Source: Gemmatimonadaceae bacterium
GTDB taxonomy: Bacteria; Gemmatimonadota; Gemmatimonadetes; Gemmatimonadales; Gemmatimonadaceae
Direction: 5' to 3'
Assembly: GCA_037721215.1 (NCBI GenBank)
Contig: JBBJNV010000008.1
Coordinates: 62,001-126,000, forward strand
DNA length: 64,000 nt
Both the position numbers and the translations under genes were made by a program. Numbering within the stretch: the stretch's first letter is position 1; each line of letters opens with the position of its first letter. The notes under the pieces were generated by a model that had not been told where the DNA came from, did not search any database, and worked only from the letters and a program-made list of their open reading frames with translations. Of this stretch, positions 1-9,119 are shown piece after piece.

Positions 1-1795
1 AATCGATGGCAGAGGCATAGCTGTTGTCGGTAAGGAAACGGCTTATGTCGCCGCGAACTCCGAGCGTAAGGGTGAGCTTCGGATTCACGGTCCAGATGTC
101 TTGAGCGTAAAACGCGCTCTGCATCGCGTCGAAGTACACGTTGGGATCTTCGCCAAGTACGATCCCCCGTCGGAAACCGTTCGCCGTATTCGACTGGAAA
201 TCAGCGATGCTGTTGAAGGTCCAGACTCCAAAGGAGCTCTGACTGAACAGATTGCGAATCTTTACCAGTTCGTTTCGGGTGCCGACCACGAAGCTATGAT
301 CGCCGCGGGGAATGGTCAGGTTGTTGGTGAATTCGTAAGTGTCGGCATCAAGCTCGTTTCCCTGCGAGAACTGGTCTGTCCCGGCAATGATCTGACGGCC
401 ACCGGTGTAGTTGACAGTAACCTGGGGAAAGACGGTGGCCGACGTGCGACGGTCTTCAACGAAGGTCGCGCCGACAAAGGCTTCGTTGCTCCAGCCATTG
501 CTGAAATTCGAGAAAAGCTGGACGACAGGAGCCTTCTTGATGCTGTTAATCGCGTGGAAATTGGAAGAGTAGATTGCACGCGTGGCAGTACGCGCATTCT
601 GACGGCGATTGTTATTGACAGCGTCGGTGTAGTTCATCCGCGCGACGAACCGATGGCTGTTGTTGATCTGCCAATCCAGTCGGCCGAACAGATTATTCAT
701 CGGCGTCGGCGAATTGATGATGCCAGCAGCACCCGGTTCTGGGGCTCCGGTTTTTGCGCGGTAGGCGGCTTCAAATGCGGTGATGTCGGCATCTACGAAG
801 GGGAACGCCGTAGTCGCGTCGCTCGGCTGACCGAAGAACGGTCCGCTTACGGGCGTCGATTCTCTCGTCCATTCGTTCGCCGTGAAGAAATGCAGCTTGT
901 CCTTGATGATCGGCCCGCCAAGGGTGAAACCAGTCTGGCGGCGGCTGAAGTCGGTAGCGCGCAGCGTCGGAACGTCCCGGCCGTAATCCTGGTTGCGAAA
1001 ATACTGGAATAACGACCCGTGTAATTCATTGGTTCCACTCTTCGTGACGGCATTGAGAAGAAGCCCGCCGAAATTGCCCTGGCGCACATCGTACGGCGCG
1101 AGCAGAATCTGGTATTCCTTAACCGCGTCGATCGAGATTGCCTTGGCGTTGATCTGTCCACCTGGCTGACCAGTGGAGCCGAGCCCGAATACGTCCCGCT
1201 CGGTCGCTCCGTCGATCTGGACGTTGTTCATGCGGTTCGACATTCCACCGCCGGAGAACCCGGGGCCGGAGCTGGAGACCTGGGGGGCGAGCCTCGTAAA
1301 ATCGGTGAGGTTGCGGCTGGTGGTAGCAGCGCGCTGCAGGAGTTGCTCGGAGATAGTTGTTTTTGTACCGGTGCTGGTAGGCGCGATGATCTCGCCCGTA
1401 GAACCCGCGGCGCGAATCTCGACTTCGGCAAGCTGTGCCGCCTGCGATGTCATCCGGAGATCGAGACGGCTGGTCTGGCTCAGCTGGATCTGGATGTTCT
1501 CCCGGGTCTGCGGCGAGAATCCAATCCGGCGCGCTTCCAGCGTGTACGGGCCACCTACTTCCAGCGAGGGAAGGTTGAACCGCCCGCCTTCGCGGCTGAT
1601 GGTGCGCTGGGTGAAACCAGTGGCGCGGTTGGTGATTGAAACCTGTACGCCTTCCAGTCCTGCACCGGTGCTGTCGGTGACCACGCCGCTAACGGCGCCG
1701 GTCGTGACTCCCTGTGCATGTGCGTGAGTTGAAACGAACGCCGCCAGGAATGAACCCAGAATGGCGACCGTGATGGTCAAACGTCGTGTGTGCAT
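1..1795 (-). CDS. TonB-dependent receptor with carboxypeptidase-regulatory-like N-terminal domain (partial, runs off left edge)
   Basis: The frame opens at the ATG at 1795 and is still open at base 1, so about 598 N-terminal residues are visible. Residues 1-28 are a signal peptide ending AHAHAQ. Residues about 30-110 read as a carboxypeptidase-regulatory-like fold (GAVSGVVTDSTGAGLEGV). A plug-like region follows near 140-240 (NNVQIDGATERDVFG, LNAVTKSGTNELHG), then barrel sequence. This is the Oar-type layout of outer-membrane TonB-dependent receptors, which import or bind large ligands; the substrate cannot be told from this part. The 253 bases between this gene and the permease upstream (1796-2048) hold nothing I recognise. 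Long open frames on the opposite strand here are codon-bias shadows. Confidence 0.88.
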   Translation of the reverse strand, partial: MHTRRLTITVAILGSFLAAFVSTHAHAQGVTTGAVSGVVTDSTGAGLEGVQVSITNRATGFTQRTISREGGRFNLPSLEVGGPYTLEARRIGFSPQTRENIQIQLSQTSRLDLRMTSQAAQLAEVEIRAAGSTGEIIAPTSTGTKTTISEQLLQRAATTSRNLTDFTRLAPQVSSSGPGFSGGGMSNRMNNVQIDGATERDVFGLGSTGQPGGQINAKAISIDAVKEYQILLAPYDVRQGNFGGLLLNAVTKSGTNELHGSLFQYFRNQDYGRDVPTLRATDFSRRQTGFTLGGPIIKDKLHFFTANEWTRESTPVSGPFFGQPSDATTAFPFVDADITAFEAAYRAKTGAPEPGAAGIINSPTPMNNLFGRLDWQINNSHRFVARMNYTDAVNNNRRQNARTATRAIYSSNFHAINSIKKAPVVQLFSNFSNGWSNEAFVGATFVEDRRTSATVFPQVTVNYTGGRQIIAGTDQFSQGNELDADTYEFTNNLTIPRGDHSFVVGTRNELVKIRNLFSQSSFGVWTFNSIADFQSNTANGFRRGIVLGEDPNVYFDAMQSAFYAQDIWTVNPKLTLTLGVRGDISRFLTDNSYASAID

Positions 1796-2048
1796 AGTGC
1801 AGGCCTTGGTAAAAAGTGGAGACGACAACCTGAAACGGAGCGGCACCCGGCGGCCATGAGCTGGCCGAAGAGGACACCCAGGTGGCAACATACGTCGTGA
1901 TGCGACCATCGCCAGCGAACCGGAAGGCAACCGCCGGCCCGAGCCCTGGTCAGTGGAAATTACCCGCCGTTACATTCGCCTGCAAGCAATTCCGGCGGAC
2001 ACTCGGTAACACTCCGGCAACAGCGAATCGCGGCGCACCCGCGACGCA

Positions 2049-3503
2049 TCACGCCGCACCTGGCCGCGCCCGTCCAACAGTCAGAAAATAGACAGGAATT
2101 CCCACCAGTATCACGCCAAGCACCGCAAGCGTTGGCCATCTGCTCGAGGGATCAACGATGGCGTTTATGAGGAGCAGCGTCGTCGACAGAATGAATAGCG
2201 CTGGAACCACGGGATAGCCCGGCACCCGGAACGACGGGTTGTAATCCGCCCTGCGCCTCAACACGAACACAGACCCGACGGCCATTGCGTAGAAAGGCAC
2301 GATCGCCGTCACAAATGCATCGGCAAGCTGCTCGAAAGTTCCGGCAAGAACGAAAACCACCCCCAGCATCGCGGACACCGCAATCGCCACGTAAGGGGTA
2401 TGATACCGCGGGTGCACCGCGGCCATGCTCTTGAATAAGAGCTTGTCATCCGCCATCGCAAACAAAACCCGCGGGCCGGTGAACATCGAGCCGTTCAGGC
2501 CGCCAAAGGTCGAGATCATCACGACAATCGCCACGAAAGCAACGCCGCCGCTGCCGAGGAGCCGGTCTGCGACGTCGGCCGCAACCAGCTTCGAGGTTCG
2601 CATCTCGGATACCGGCAGAACGGCGAGATAAGCCAGATTGGCGAGCAGATAAATCACGATGATCGCAACGGTGCCGATAATCAGAGCGCGCGGCAGATTC
2701 CGCCGCGGATTCTCTACCTCTCCGCCGACGAAGCTCAAATCGGCCCAGCCGTCATAAACCCACAAGACCGAGACGAGCGCCAGCCCGAACGCGCCGATCG
2801 AGAAACTGCCGCTTGGAGCTACAGGCGTGTAATTCCCGCCGGTCTTCGGAAGGCCCAGGCTGAACGCAAGCACAATGATGAAAAGGAGGCCACCGACTTT
2901 GGCCAGCGTGGTGATATTCTGCACCGCACCCGCCGTTCTTACGCCCACGTAATTGAACCCGGCAGTCAAAAGAATCGCGACGGCGGCGATGTAGTGCACA
3001 TAGCCATCGTAAGGGGCAAGACCCGGATTGTTGCCAGTCACTCGCACGAAGTACTCAGCAAACGTCGTCGATGTCGCGCCGAGTGCCGCAGCCCGGATCA
3101 GCGTCACCTCCGACCAGCCAAAGAGAAACGCCGCCAGCCTGCCCCACGCTTCTCTTATATAGATATAGACGCCGCCGGTCTGGGGAAACGCGCTCCCCGC
3201 CTCAGCCAGGCTGAGTGCCCCGCAAAGCGCAAAAATGCCGCCGGTCACCCAGACAGCGAGAAGCGGCAGCGTGCCGGGAAGTTTGTCTGCTATGCCGGCC
3301 GGAGATCGGAAAATTCCCGAGCCGATGGTGGAGCCAACCAGAATGGCCACCGCGGTCCACAATCCGATGCGCCGCGGAAGCGGGCCGTCACCAGCCCCGG
3401 AGGTGGTCGAAGGCTCGCCACCACCAGAAGAAGCGGGCGCGCTAGCGTCGGCGTGGTGGCCTCCGCGCGAGCCAGCAAGATCAGCATTGCCAGGCTGTTT
3501 CAT
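2049..3503 (-). CDS. APC-family amino acid permease
   Basis: A 484-residue integral membrane protein with a Gly/Ser/Ala-rich N-terminal tail of about 45 residues, followed by about twelve hydrophobic segments. The first helix carries the APC signature GSTIGSGIF, the broken-helix substrate site of the amino acid/polyamine/organocation superfamily. The family moves amino acids across the inner membrane by antiport or proton symport; the specificity cannot be read here. The gene is transcribed leftward, in the same direction as the TonB receptor, but 253 bases separate them, so they need not be one operon. The next gene to the right is divergent. The ATG at 3503 fits because the TM region begins soon after it. 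Confidence 0.9.
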   Translation of the reverse strand: MKQPGNADLAGSRGGHHADASAPASSGGGEPSTTSGAGDGPLPRRIGLWTAVAILVGSTIGSGIFRSPAGIADKLPGTLPLLAVWVTGGIFALCGALSLAEAGSAFPQTGGVYIYIREAWGRLAAFLFGWSEVTLIRAAALGATSTTFAEYFVRVTGNNPGLAPYDGYVHYIAAVAILLTAGFNYVGVRTAGAVQNITTLAKVGGLLFIIVLAFSLGLPKTGGNYTPVAPSGSFSIGAFGLALVSVLWVYDGWADLSFVGGEVENPRRNLPRALIIGTVAIIVIYLLANLAYLAVLPVSEMRTSKLVAADVADRLLGSGGVAFVAIVVMISTFGGLNGSMFTGPRVLFAMADDKLLFKSMAAVHPRYHTPYVAIAVSAMLGVVFVLAGTFEQLADAFVTAIVPFYAMAVGSVFVLRRRADYNPSFRVPGYPVVPALFILSTTLLLINAIVDPSSRWPTLAVLGVILVGIPVYFLTVGRARPGAA

Positions 3504-3593
3504 CCCGCAACGCTACTGCAAACAGTCACCGCGCGCGAGTAGCTTTAGCCGCAATGCGCACCATGAGCCTGACCGTCTCGCCCGATTGACTGC

Positions 3594-3812
3594 ATGAGTC
3601 AGGCACTGGCCGAGACTGTCTTCTGGATTGCCGCCGCACTGTGCATCGTCGCTGAGCTCGCGGTAGTGCGCGCAGCCTTCCTCCCCCCGGCTGACGTAAG
3701 CCAGGCGTCGTCCATCCCCCAATCGCGCCGCGGATCAGAGATGCTATGGGCGGTTTGCCCTGCGATTGGCCTCGCTCTGCTGCTGAGCGCAACATGGCGC
3801 GCAATCCATTGA
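3594..3812 (+). CDS. Small two-TM protein resembling the membrane hairpin of cytochrome c oxidase subunit II
   Basis: A 72-residue protein with hydrophobic segments at about 6-28 and 49-68. The second (SEMLWAVCPAIGLALLL) has the E-x-x-W-x-x-x-P spacing that opens the second helix of COX subunit II, but there is no CuA domain. Its 3' end overlaps the next gene, ctaA, by 19 nt, so the two are probably translated together with ctaB and the ABC exporter. The context points to a role in oxidase assembly or as an accessory subunit; that is inference from position and the weak motif. It could instead be an unrelated small membrane protein. No function is established. Confidence 0.6.
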   Translation: MSQALAETVFWIAAALCIVAELAVVRAAFLPPADVSQASSIPQSRRGSEMLWAVCPAIGLALLLSATWRAIH

Positions 3813-4771
3813 TTCACGACACGGTGCCCGATGAACGTGCGTTGAAAGGTTTCAGGCGTCTGTCATATGTCGCCCTGGTACTCGTGGTAGCTCAGATTGT
3901 GTTCGGTGCGATCGTTCGCATCACTGGCTCGGGAATGGGATGTGGCGATCACTGGCCCAGATGTCTTGGCTCATGGTTTCCTCCTCTCGACCGCGTCGAC
4001 CTCGTAATTGAGATCACTCACCGCTACATGGCGATGGGGCTTTCGATTGTAGTAGCGGCTCTGCTGATTGTCGCGTTGGCGCGCCGGTCTCGACCTGGCA
4101 TGAGCGGTCGAGGTGGACTGCTTCGGCCTGCCGGGCTGGCGACTTTTCTCGTCGTTTCCGCCGCGCTCCTCGGTGCAGTGACGGTAAAGCTTGGGCTCAA
4201 TCCACTGGTGATTGCCGCGCATCTGACGATCGCCATGTCACTGCTGGCAGTGATTGCCGTAATCGCAATCCGGAGTGGAGCATTTGGTGGATCACGTGAG
4301 TCCGGCGCATCGGCACGAACGGTCATGTCAGCCCGAATCGGGCTCGTAATGGCTTTGGCGGTGCTGGTACTCGGTGCGCTCACCGCCAACCTGCCAGGTG
4401 CGGCTGCGTCGTGCGGCGGGTTTCCCTGGTGTCGCTCGATCAACGGTGGCGGGGCGGGACTCGCAGTGCAAATTGTACATCGCGTGCTCGCGTTCCTTCT
4501 GATCGGACATCTCTGGGCGGTTGCGCGGGGCGCCGCCCGACGGAACGAACCCGGCACGATAGTACGTACCGCACGGATCGCGCTCGCTTTGGGCGTCACG
4601 CAGCTTCTGGTTGCCGGGGCGATGGTAGAGATGAGCTTTCCGCCCGTTTTCCGATCGCTCCACCAGGCGGTTGGAACATTATTGTGGCTGGCGATCGTCG
4701 TACTGACGGTGCTTGCGTCTCGCGGCGGACATGCATCGAGTCCTGCAATGACTCAACGGATGGCGGCGTGA
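3794..4771 (+). CDS. ctaA: Heme A synthase (COX15/CtaA family)
   Basis: A 325-residue polytopic membrane protein that oxidises the C8 methyl of heme O to a formyl group to make heme A for aa3-type oxidases. Visible features are about eight TM segments, the N-terminal motif GAIVRITGSGMGCGDHWPRC with its conserved cysteine, the heme-ligand region EITHRYMAMG, a second half with CGGFPWCRSI and IVHRVLAFLL, and a C-terminal SLHQAVGTLLW. The start at ATG 3794 gives a short cytosolic N-terminus. An in-frame ATG 48 nt upstream also exists but lies deeper inside the preceding gene. The stop shares one base with the ctaB start (TGATG), so the two enzymes of heme A synthesis are coupled. Confidence 0.93.
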   Translation: MARNPLIHDTVPDERALKGFRRLSYVALVLVVAQIVFGAIVRITGSGMGCGDHWPRCLGSWFPPLDRVDLVIEITHRYMAMGLSIVVAALLIVALARRSRPGMSGRGGLLRPAGLATFLVVSAALLGAVTVKLGLNPLVIAAHLTIAMSLLAVIAVIAIRSGAFGGSRESGASARTVMSARIGLVMALAVLVLGALTANLPGAAASCGGFPWCRSINGGGAGLAVQIVHRVLAFLLIGHLWAVARGAARRNEPGTIVRTARIALALGVTQLLVAGAMVEMSFPPVFRSLHQAVGTLLWLAIVVLTVLASRGGHASSPAMTQRMAA

Positions 4772-5658
4772 TGGGAGCTCCAGCGCTGACCGCTGAACGC
4801 ACGCTGCTCCAGGACATGGTGATGCTCACCAAACCCCGGATCATTTCCCTGCTGCTGGTCACCACCATCGCCCCGATGTTCGTAGCCGGCAATCCCGGGT
4901 GGCTGCTGGTGCTGATAGTACTGGTCGGCGGCTACCTGATGGCGGGCGGGGCAAACGCGGTCAACATGTACCATGATCGTGATATCGACAACCGGATGGC
5001 GCGCACACGCCTGAGGCCGATACCCGGAGGGCGGATCAGTGGTACGTCGGTACTCGCATTCGGCATTGCTCTCGCCACCGCTGCCACGTTCCTCTTTGCT
5101 TATTTCGTCAACGTGCTGTCGGCAGCGCTGGCGCTTGCGGGATTCTACTTTTATGTCTACGTGTACACGAGATGGCTGAAGCGGACTACGCCCCACAACA
5201 TCGTGATCGGCGGTGCCGCTGGAGCGTTTCCACCGCTGGTGGGATGGGCCGCGATGACCGGCCGCATCGACCTTGTCGCCGTCTATCTGTTCGCCGTGAT
5301 CTTCTACTGGACTCCCCCCCACTTCTGGGCGCTCGCACTGCTCAAGCAGCGTGACTATACCAGGGTTGGTGTCCCAATGGCCCCGCTGGTGTGGGGCGAA
5401 CGCGAGACGATGAATCAGATGCTCTCGTATACTGTCATTCTGATTGCACTCACCGTACTTCCAGTGACCTTTGGCGCATTCGGAATGATTTATCTCGTCT
5501 CTGCTGTAGTGCTTGGTCTGGTGCTTCTTGGTGGGGTCATCCGGATGCGCAGGGCAGTCGAGTGGACGGCGCCTGCGTGGTGGGTCTACAAGTATTCGCT
5601 TCTTTATCTGGCGCTTCTTTTTTGCGCGATGGCGGCTGACAAGAAAATCGGAATCTGA
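4771..5658 (+). CDS. ctaB: Protoheme IX farnesyltransferase (heme O synthase)
   Basis: A 295-residue UbiA-superfamily prenyltransferase that adds a farnesyl group to protoheme to make heme O, the substrate of the preceding CtaA. It has multiple TM helices. The prenyl-diphosphate/Mg site is seen as NAVNMYHDRDIDNRM (the N-x3-D-x3-D type), followed by RPIPGGRIS. The second Asp region is near KRTTPHNIVIGG, and the conserved YFYTPPHFW-like loop appears as FYWTPPHFWALAL. The start at ATG 4771 overlaps the ctaA stop by one base. Its own stop overlaps the start of the ABC exporter in the same way. Confidence 0.94.
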   Translation: MGAPALTAERTLLQDMVMLTKPRIISLLLVTTIAPMFVAGNPGWLLVLIVLVGGYLMAGGANAVNMYHDRDIDNRMARTRLRPIPGGRISGTSVLAFGIALATAATFLFAYFVNVLSAALALAGFYFYVYVYTRWLKRTTPHNIVIGGAAGAFPPLVGWAAMTGRIDLVAVYLFAVIFYWTPPHFWALALLKQRDYTRVGVPMAPLVWGERETMNQMLSYTVILIALTVLPVTFGAFGMIYLVSAVVLGLVLLGGVIRMRRAVEWTAPAWWVYKYSLLYLALLFCAMAADKKIGI

Positions 5659-7457
5659 TGGCTGAGAAGCCGCCGTCCCGGCGCGTGCCTTCTCCGCGGC
5701 CGCTGGGACAACTGCTTCCCCGCGTCTGGCCTCACGCATCCCGGCTTGCCGCAGCGCTCACGTGTCTTCTCATCAGCGTTGGAATCGCGCTCGCGTTCCC
5801 GCAGATTGTGCAACATATGCTGGACGCTGCATTCATATCGGCCGATTCATCGTTGCTGAACAAGATTGCGCTTGGTCTGGTAGCGCTGTTCGCGGTGCAG
5901 GCGTTGTTGAATTTTTCGCAGGTATATCTGCTCACCATCACCTCAGAGCGAATTGTCGCTTCTCTCAGGCGCGATCTCTTCGCCCACCTGATACGTCTTT
6001 CGCCGGGGTTTTTTACCGAACGCCGTACGGGCGAAATCACGAGCAGGCTGTCTGCTGACACGACGGTGCTGCAGACCGTCCTCAGCTACAACCTCTCCGA
6101 GTTTGCAAGGCAATCCCTGTTTCTGATCGGCGGCATAGTGCTGCTGACGATGACCCACCCCCGCCTCGCAGTTACGACGCTTGCGGTGGTTCCGGTCGTT
6201 GTCGGCGCCGCATTTTTCTTTGGGAGACGCCTGCGTCGCGCGAGCACCGGCGTTCAGGATCGTATCGCCGAGGCCACCGGAACTGCGGAAGAAGCGTTCT
6301 CGCAGATTCGCACAGTGCAGAGCTTTACACGCGAGGGCGAAGAGACGCGGCGTTACACCGCGCACATGGCGCACGTCATTGCCGCTGCCATCGATCGATC
6401 GCTCATTCGCGCGACTTTTTTCGGCATTCTCACGTTCTGCGCCTTCGGCGGCGTGGTCGCGGTTCTATGGCAGGGCGGCCGCCTCGTGCTGGAAGGCACT
6501 TTGACCGCCGGCGCTCTCGTATCGTTTCTGCTGTACGCGTTGTACGTGGCCGGGGCAGTTGGGTCGCTCGGATCGCTGTTCGGGGCTTATCAGGAGGCGG
6601 TCGGCGCCGCTCGGCGAACATTCGAGCTTCTCGAGACAGAGCCCGATATTGCCAGCCCGGCGAAACCAACTCCGCTGGCGACCCCGGTACGCGGCGCCGT
6701 CGACCTCGAAAACGTGCACTTCACTTACTCTCCTGCACTGCCGGACGTGATCAGCGGTGTGTCATTGCGGATTGCCCCCGGTGAAGTAGTTGCGCTTGTC
6801 GGCTCGAGTGGAGCCGGCAAGACCACGATTGCTTCGCTCATTCCGCGGTTCTGGGACGTGACCGGAGGCCGCATAAGCGTCGACGGGCACGATATCCGCG
6901 AGCTGGACCTGAGGGAATTGCGCGCGGCGATTGGCATGGTTCCGCAGGAGCCGGCGCTGTTCAGCGGCACTGTCCGCGAGAACATTGCCTACGCGCTGAT
7001 GGAGGACGGGGCCATGCCACCGGAATCGGACATCAGGCGCGCCGCCTCTGCCGCGCATGCGACGGAATTCATCGACCGGCTCGTCGAGGGGTTCGATACC
7101 CTTGTCGGTGAGCGCGGCGTAAAGCTGTCCGGCGGGCAGCGCCAGCGACTCGCGATTGCGAGGGTATTCCTCAAGAATCCGGCAATCGTGATCCTCGATG
7201 AGGCAACATCGAGCCTCGACAGCGAGAGCGAACGGCTGGTCGAGGAGGCGATGGAGGAGCTGTTGCGTGGCCGTTCGACGTTGATCATCGCGCATCGTCT
7301 GAGCACTGTGCTTCGCGCCGACCGCGTGGTGGTGATCGATCACGGGCGAGTGGTCGAGGAGGGCACGCATACGGCACTGCTGGCTGCAGAAGGCGTGTAT
7401 TCGCGTCTTTACAGGGGGCAGTTCAGAAACGAGCCCCAAATGGCATCGACGATCTGA
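5658..7457 (+). CDS. MsbA-type ABC exporter, fused permease and ATPase
   Basis: A 599-residue half-transporter. Residues about 20-320 form the six-helix exporter membrane domain. Residues about 350-590 form the nucleotide-binding domain, with Walker A GSSGAGKTT, Q-loop VPQEPALFSG, signature LSGGQRQR, Walker B VILDEATSSLD and the H-loop IIAHRLST. The family works as a homodimer flipping lipids, lipid A precursors or drugs. The substrate is unknown, and its place in the ctaA-ctaB operon (start overlapping the ctaB stop by one base) does not prove a heme-related role. The 110-base gap after the gene contains a short GC-rich hairpin (CGCCG/CGGCG near 7461-7481) without a T-run. Confidence 0.92.
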   Translation: MAEKPPSRRVPSPRPLGQLLPRVWPHASRLAAALTCLLISVGIALAFPQIVQHMLDAAFISADSSLLNKIALGLVALFAVQALLNFSQVYLLTITSERIVASLRRDLFAHLIRLSPGFFTERRTGEITSRLSADTTVLQTVLSYNLSEFARQSLFLIGGIVLLTMTHPRLAVTTLAVVPVVVGAAFFFGRRLRRASTGVQDRIAEATGTAEEAFSQIRTVQSFTREGEETRRYTAHMAHVIAAAIDRSLIRATFFGILTFCAFGGVVAVLWQGGRLVLEGTLTAGALVSFLLYALYVAGAVGSLGSLFGAYQEAVGAARRTFELLETEPDIASPAKPTPLATPVRGAVDLENVHFTYSPALPDVISGVSLRIAPGEVVALVGSSGAGKTTIASLIPRFWDVTGGRISVDGHDIRELDLRELRAAIGMVPQEPALFSGTVRENIAYALMEDGAMPPESDIRRAASAAHATEFIDRLVEGFDTLVGERGVKLSGGQRQRLAIARVFLKNPAIVILDEATSSLDSESERLVEEAMEELLRGRSTLIIAHRLSTVLRADRVVVIDHGRVVEEGTHTALLAAEGVYSRLYRGQFRNEPQMASTI

Positions 7458-7567
7458 ACCGCCGGACCCCCCGCTCGGCGGCGGCAGGCAATACCGTTTT
7501 CGGCCTGAATGCGTTTCATTCCTCAAGGCGCGTTTCCGCGCCTGGTGACCTTTACATGGGAGGATTT

Positions 7568-8113
7568 ATGAAGATATGGATCGCAATGGCAGTTGCATCT
7601 GCATTGAGTCTTGGAGCAGCACCAGCACACGCGCAAATAGCCCGAGGCGTGGAGCTCGGTATCGATGCTGGTGTTGCCATCGGCCTGGGAGACAACTCAC
7701 AGACCACGATCGACATCCCTGCGCAGAGTTTTCGCGCCGGCTTCGTCATGACGGACCGGATCTCGATTGAGCCCAAGCTCGGCCTTAGAATCGTCACCGG
7801 TGGCGGCGACACTTTCTCGTTCTACCGCGCCGAGGTAGGCGCCTTGTACCATCTGTCACCCCGAGCCGACCGCATGCGTGCGGGCGTTTATGTCCGGCCG
7901 TTCGCGGGCCTGGTTGGTTTCAGCGCCGGCGATGACGATAACGATACCGATGTCAGCGACACGAACGGTCTGCTTGGCGTCGGAGTGGGCCTCAAAGTTC
8001 CACTGCTGAGCCGGCTCTCGAGCCGCTTCGAAGCCAACTTCGCCGGAAACTTCGGGGACAACACCGACAGTCAGATCGGCCTGCTCGCAGGCCTGTCCTT
8101 CTTCACCCGGTAG
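7568..8113 (+). CDS. Exported beta-barrel-like outer membrane protein
   Basis: A 181-residue protein beginning MKIWIAMAVASALSL, with a signal peptide cleaved after AHAQ. The start at 7568 is preferred over the in-frame ATG at 7556 because a strong GGGAGGA ribosome site lies between them, just upstream of 7568. The mature part has alternating hydrophobic/polar strands, Gly-rich turns, an Asp-rich loop (DDDNDTDVSDTN) that could bind cations, and ends GLLAGLSFFTR with an aromatic near the C-terminus. This resembles small eight-strand outer-membrane barrels. No specific family is recognised. The gene converges on the lipoprotein gene at 8103-9014, with an 11-base overlap at the 3' ends. Confidence 0.72.
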   Translation: MKIWIAMAVASALSLGAAPAHAQIARGVELGIDAGVAIGLGDNSQTTIDIPAQSFRAGFVMTDRISIEPKLGLRIVTGGGDTFSFYRAEVGALYHLSPRADRMRAGVYVRPFAGLVGFSAGDDDNDTDVSDTNGLLGVGVGLKVPLLSRLSSRFEANFAGNFGDNTDSQIGLLAGLSFFTR

Positions 8114-9014
8114 GCGCTGCCGCGCCAGTCGCCGGAACAGCCGTCCCTGGAGCTGCAGGGGCGGCTGTTCGTGGAGAGGCTGCACCAGGCAGCACCGCCA
8201 CGACCGGCCCCGGAAGCTGGATAACGAGCTTTGCACTCTGGCTCGCCGTCACCGTCACTGACTGTTCGACTACGCCCAGAACCGGGTGCCACGCTTTCAG
8301 GTTATAGGTTCCGGCTGGAACATTGTCGATGCTGAACTCTCCTGTCCTCGATGATACTGCTGAGTACGGATGATCGAATACGAGAATCCATGCTTTGGAC
8401 CATGGATGCAGATCGCAGATCACCTCGAGCTGCGCGGGCTTCGTCAGGAGTCGGTCGAGGGGAACGACTTCACCATTGTCGTTGAAGGGAGCAATTGCTT
8501 CTGTCTCACCCGTTCCGACATTGATGATTCTCGTACGGTGCAGCTCGACATCCTCGCTTGCAACATTGAGCGTACCGGGCGCAAGCACCGCCTGAATTCT
8601 CGGAGTAAGAAGGCACTCCTTGTTCGACAACTCGAACCTGCGCTCAGCAGACATCGGCTTGCCGGCGCGAATATCGGTAAGCCACACCACCGTGCCGCCG
8701 ATCCGGGATCCGGAGTGCTGGACCAGCTCATCGGTAACGCTGCGGCCGCACCCGGATCGACCGTCCGCGAACTGAATTACAGAGTCGGCGGGGATCGCTC
8801 CCGTGAAATCAACAGTCCCCCCGATCGTCGCGCCCCCAGTCACGCTGATTGCGCGATATGGAACCGCCGAAGCCACGACGGCCGAGGTACGCGGAGGCAC
8901 ACTGCCTTCTTTTTTCTCAACGCGCGGCTGAGCCGCCGAAGCCTTCGTTTCACCGGAGCAGGCGTTCAGCGCCAGCAGACAAATGGCAGTGACGCCGGAC
9001 AAACGACAGATCAT
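8103..9014 (-). CDS. Lipoprotein with cupredoxin-like / carboxypeptidase-regulatory-like domain
   Basis: A 303-residue protein with a lipobox (CLLALNAC, Cys19), so it is probably lipid-anchored in the periplasm or outer membrane. The central region (about 60-265) includes ICDLHPWSKAWILVFDHPY and FSIDNVPAGTYNLKAWHPVL. This pattern is seen in plastocyanin-like proteins often labelled methylamine-utilisation-like, where a Cys-His pair followed by a carboxypeptidase-regulatory-like module forms a beta-sandwich. Metal binding through Cys and His is possible but not shown. The last about 30 residues are an Ala/Pro/Gly-rich tail. The gene stands alone and is convergent with the gene on its left; the 105 bases to the amidohydrolase gene look non-coding. 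Confidence 0.7.
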   Translation of the reverse strand: MICRLSGVTAICLLALNACSGETKASAAQPRVEKKEGSVPPRTSAVVASAVPYRAISVTGGATIGGTVDFTGAIPADSVIQFADGRSGCGRSVTDELVQHSGSRIGGTVVWLTDIRAGKPMSAERRFELSNKECLLTPRIQAVLAPGTLNVASEDVELHRTRIINVGTGETEAIAPFNDNGEVVPLDRLLTKPAQLEVICDLHPWSKAWILVFDHPYSAVSSRTGEFSIDNVPAGTYNLKAWHPVLGVVEQSVTVTASQSAKLVIQLPGPVVAVLPGAASPRTAAPAAPGTAVPATGAAAPTG

Positions 9015-9119
9015 TCTATATTCCCGTAATTCCCGACACCGCGGGAATTGATATTCTTTGATTGATACTACTCGACGTGAATGGGCAACGCGCGTGCCAA
9101 GCCCCCGCTCACTGCACTT

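Noticed and set aside
101-1012. Long open frame (303 residues) on the + strand opposite the TonB receptor
   Set aside because: The opposite strand encodes a coherent receptor with signal peptide and plug; this frame has no recognisable domain and is a shadow of GC-rich codon bias.
4753-5739. Open frame (328 residues) on the - strand opposite ctaB
   Set aside because: Antisense to an intact heme O synthase; His/Gln/Arg-rich sequence typical of shadow frames.
7459-7484. Rho-independent terminator after the ABC exporter
   Set aside because: There is a short GC hairpin, but no run of T after it; too weak to call.
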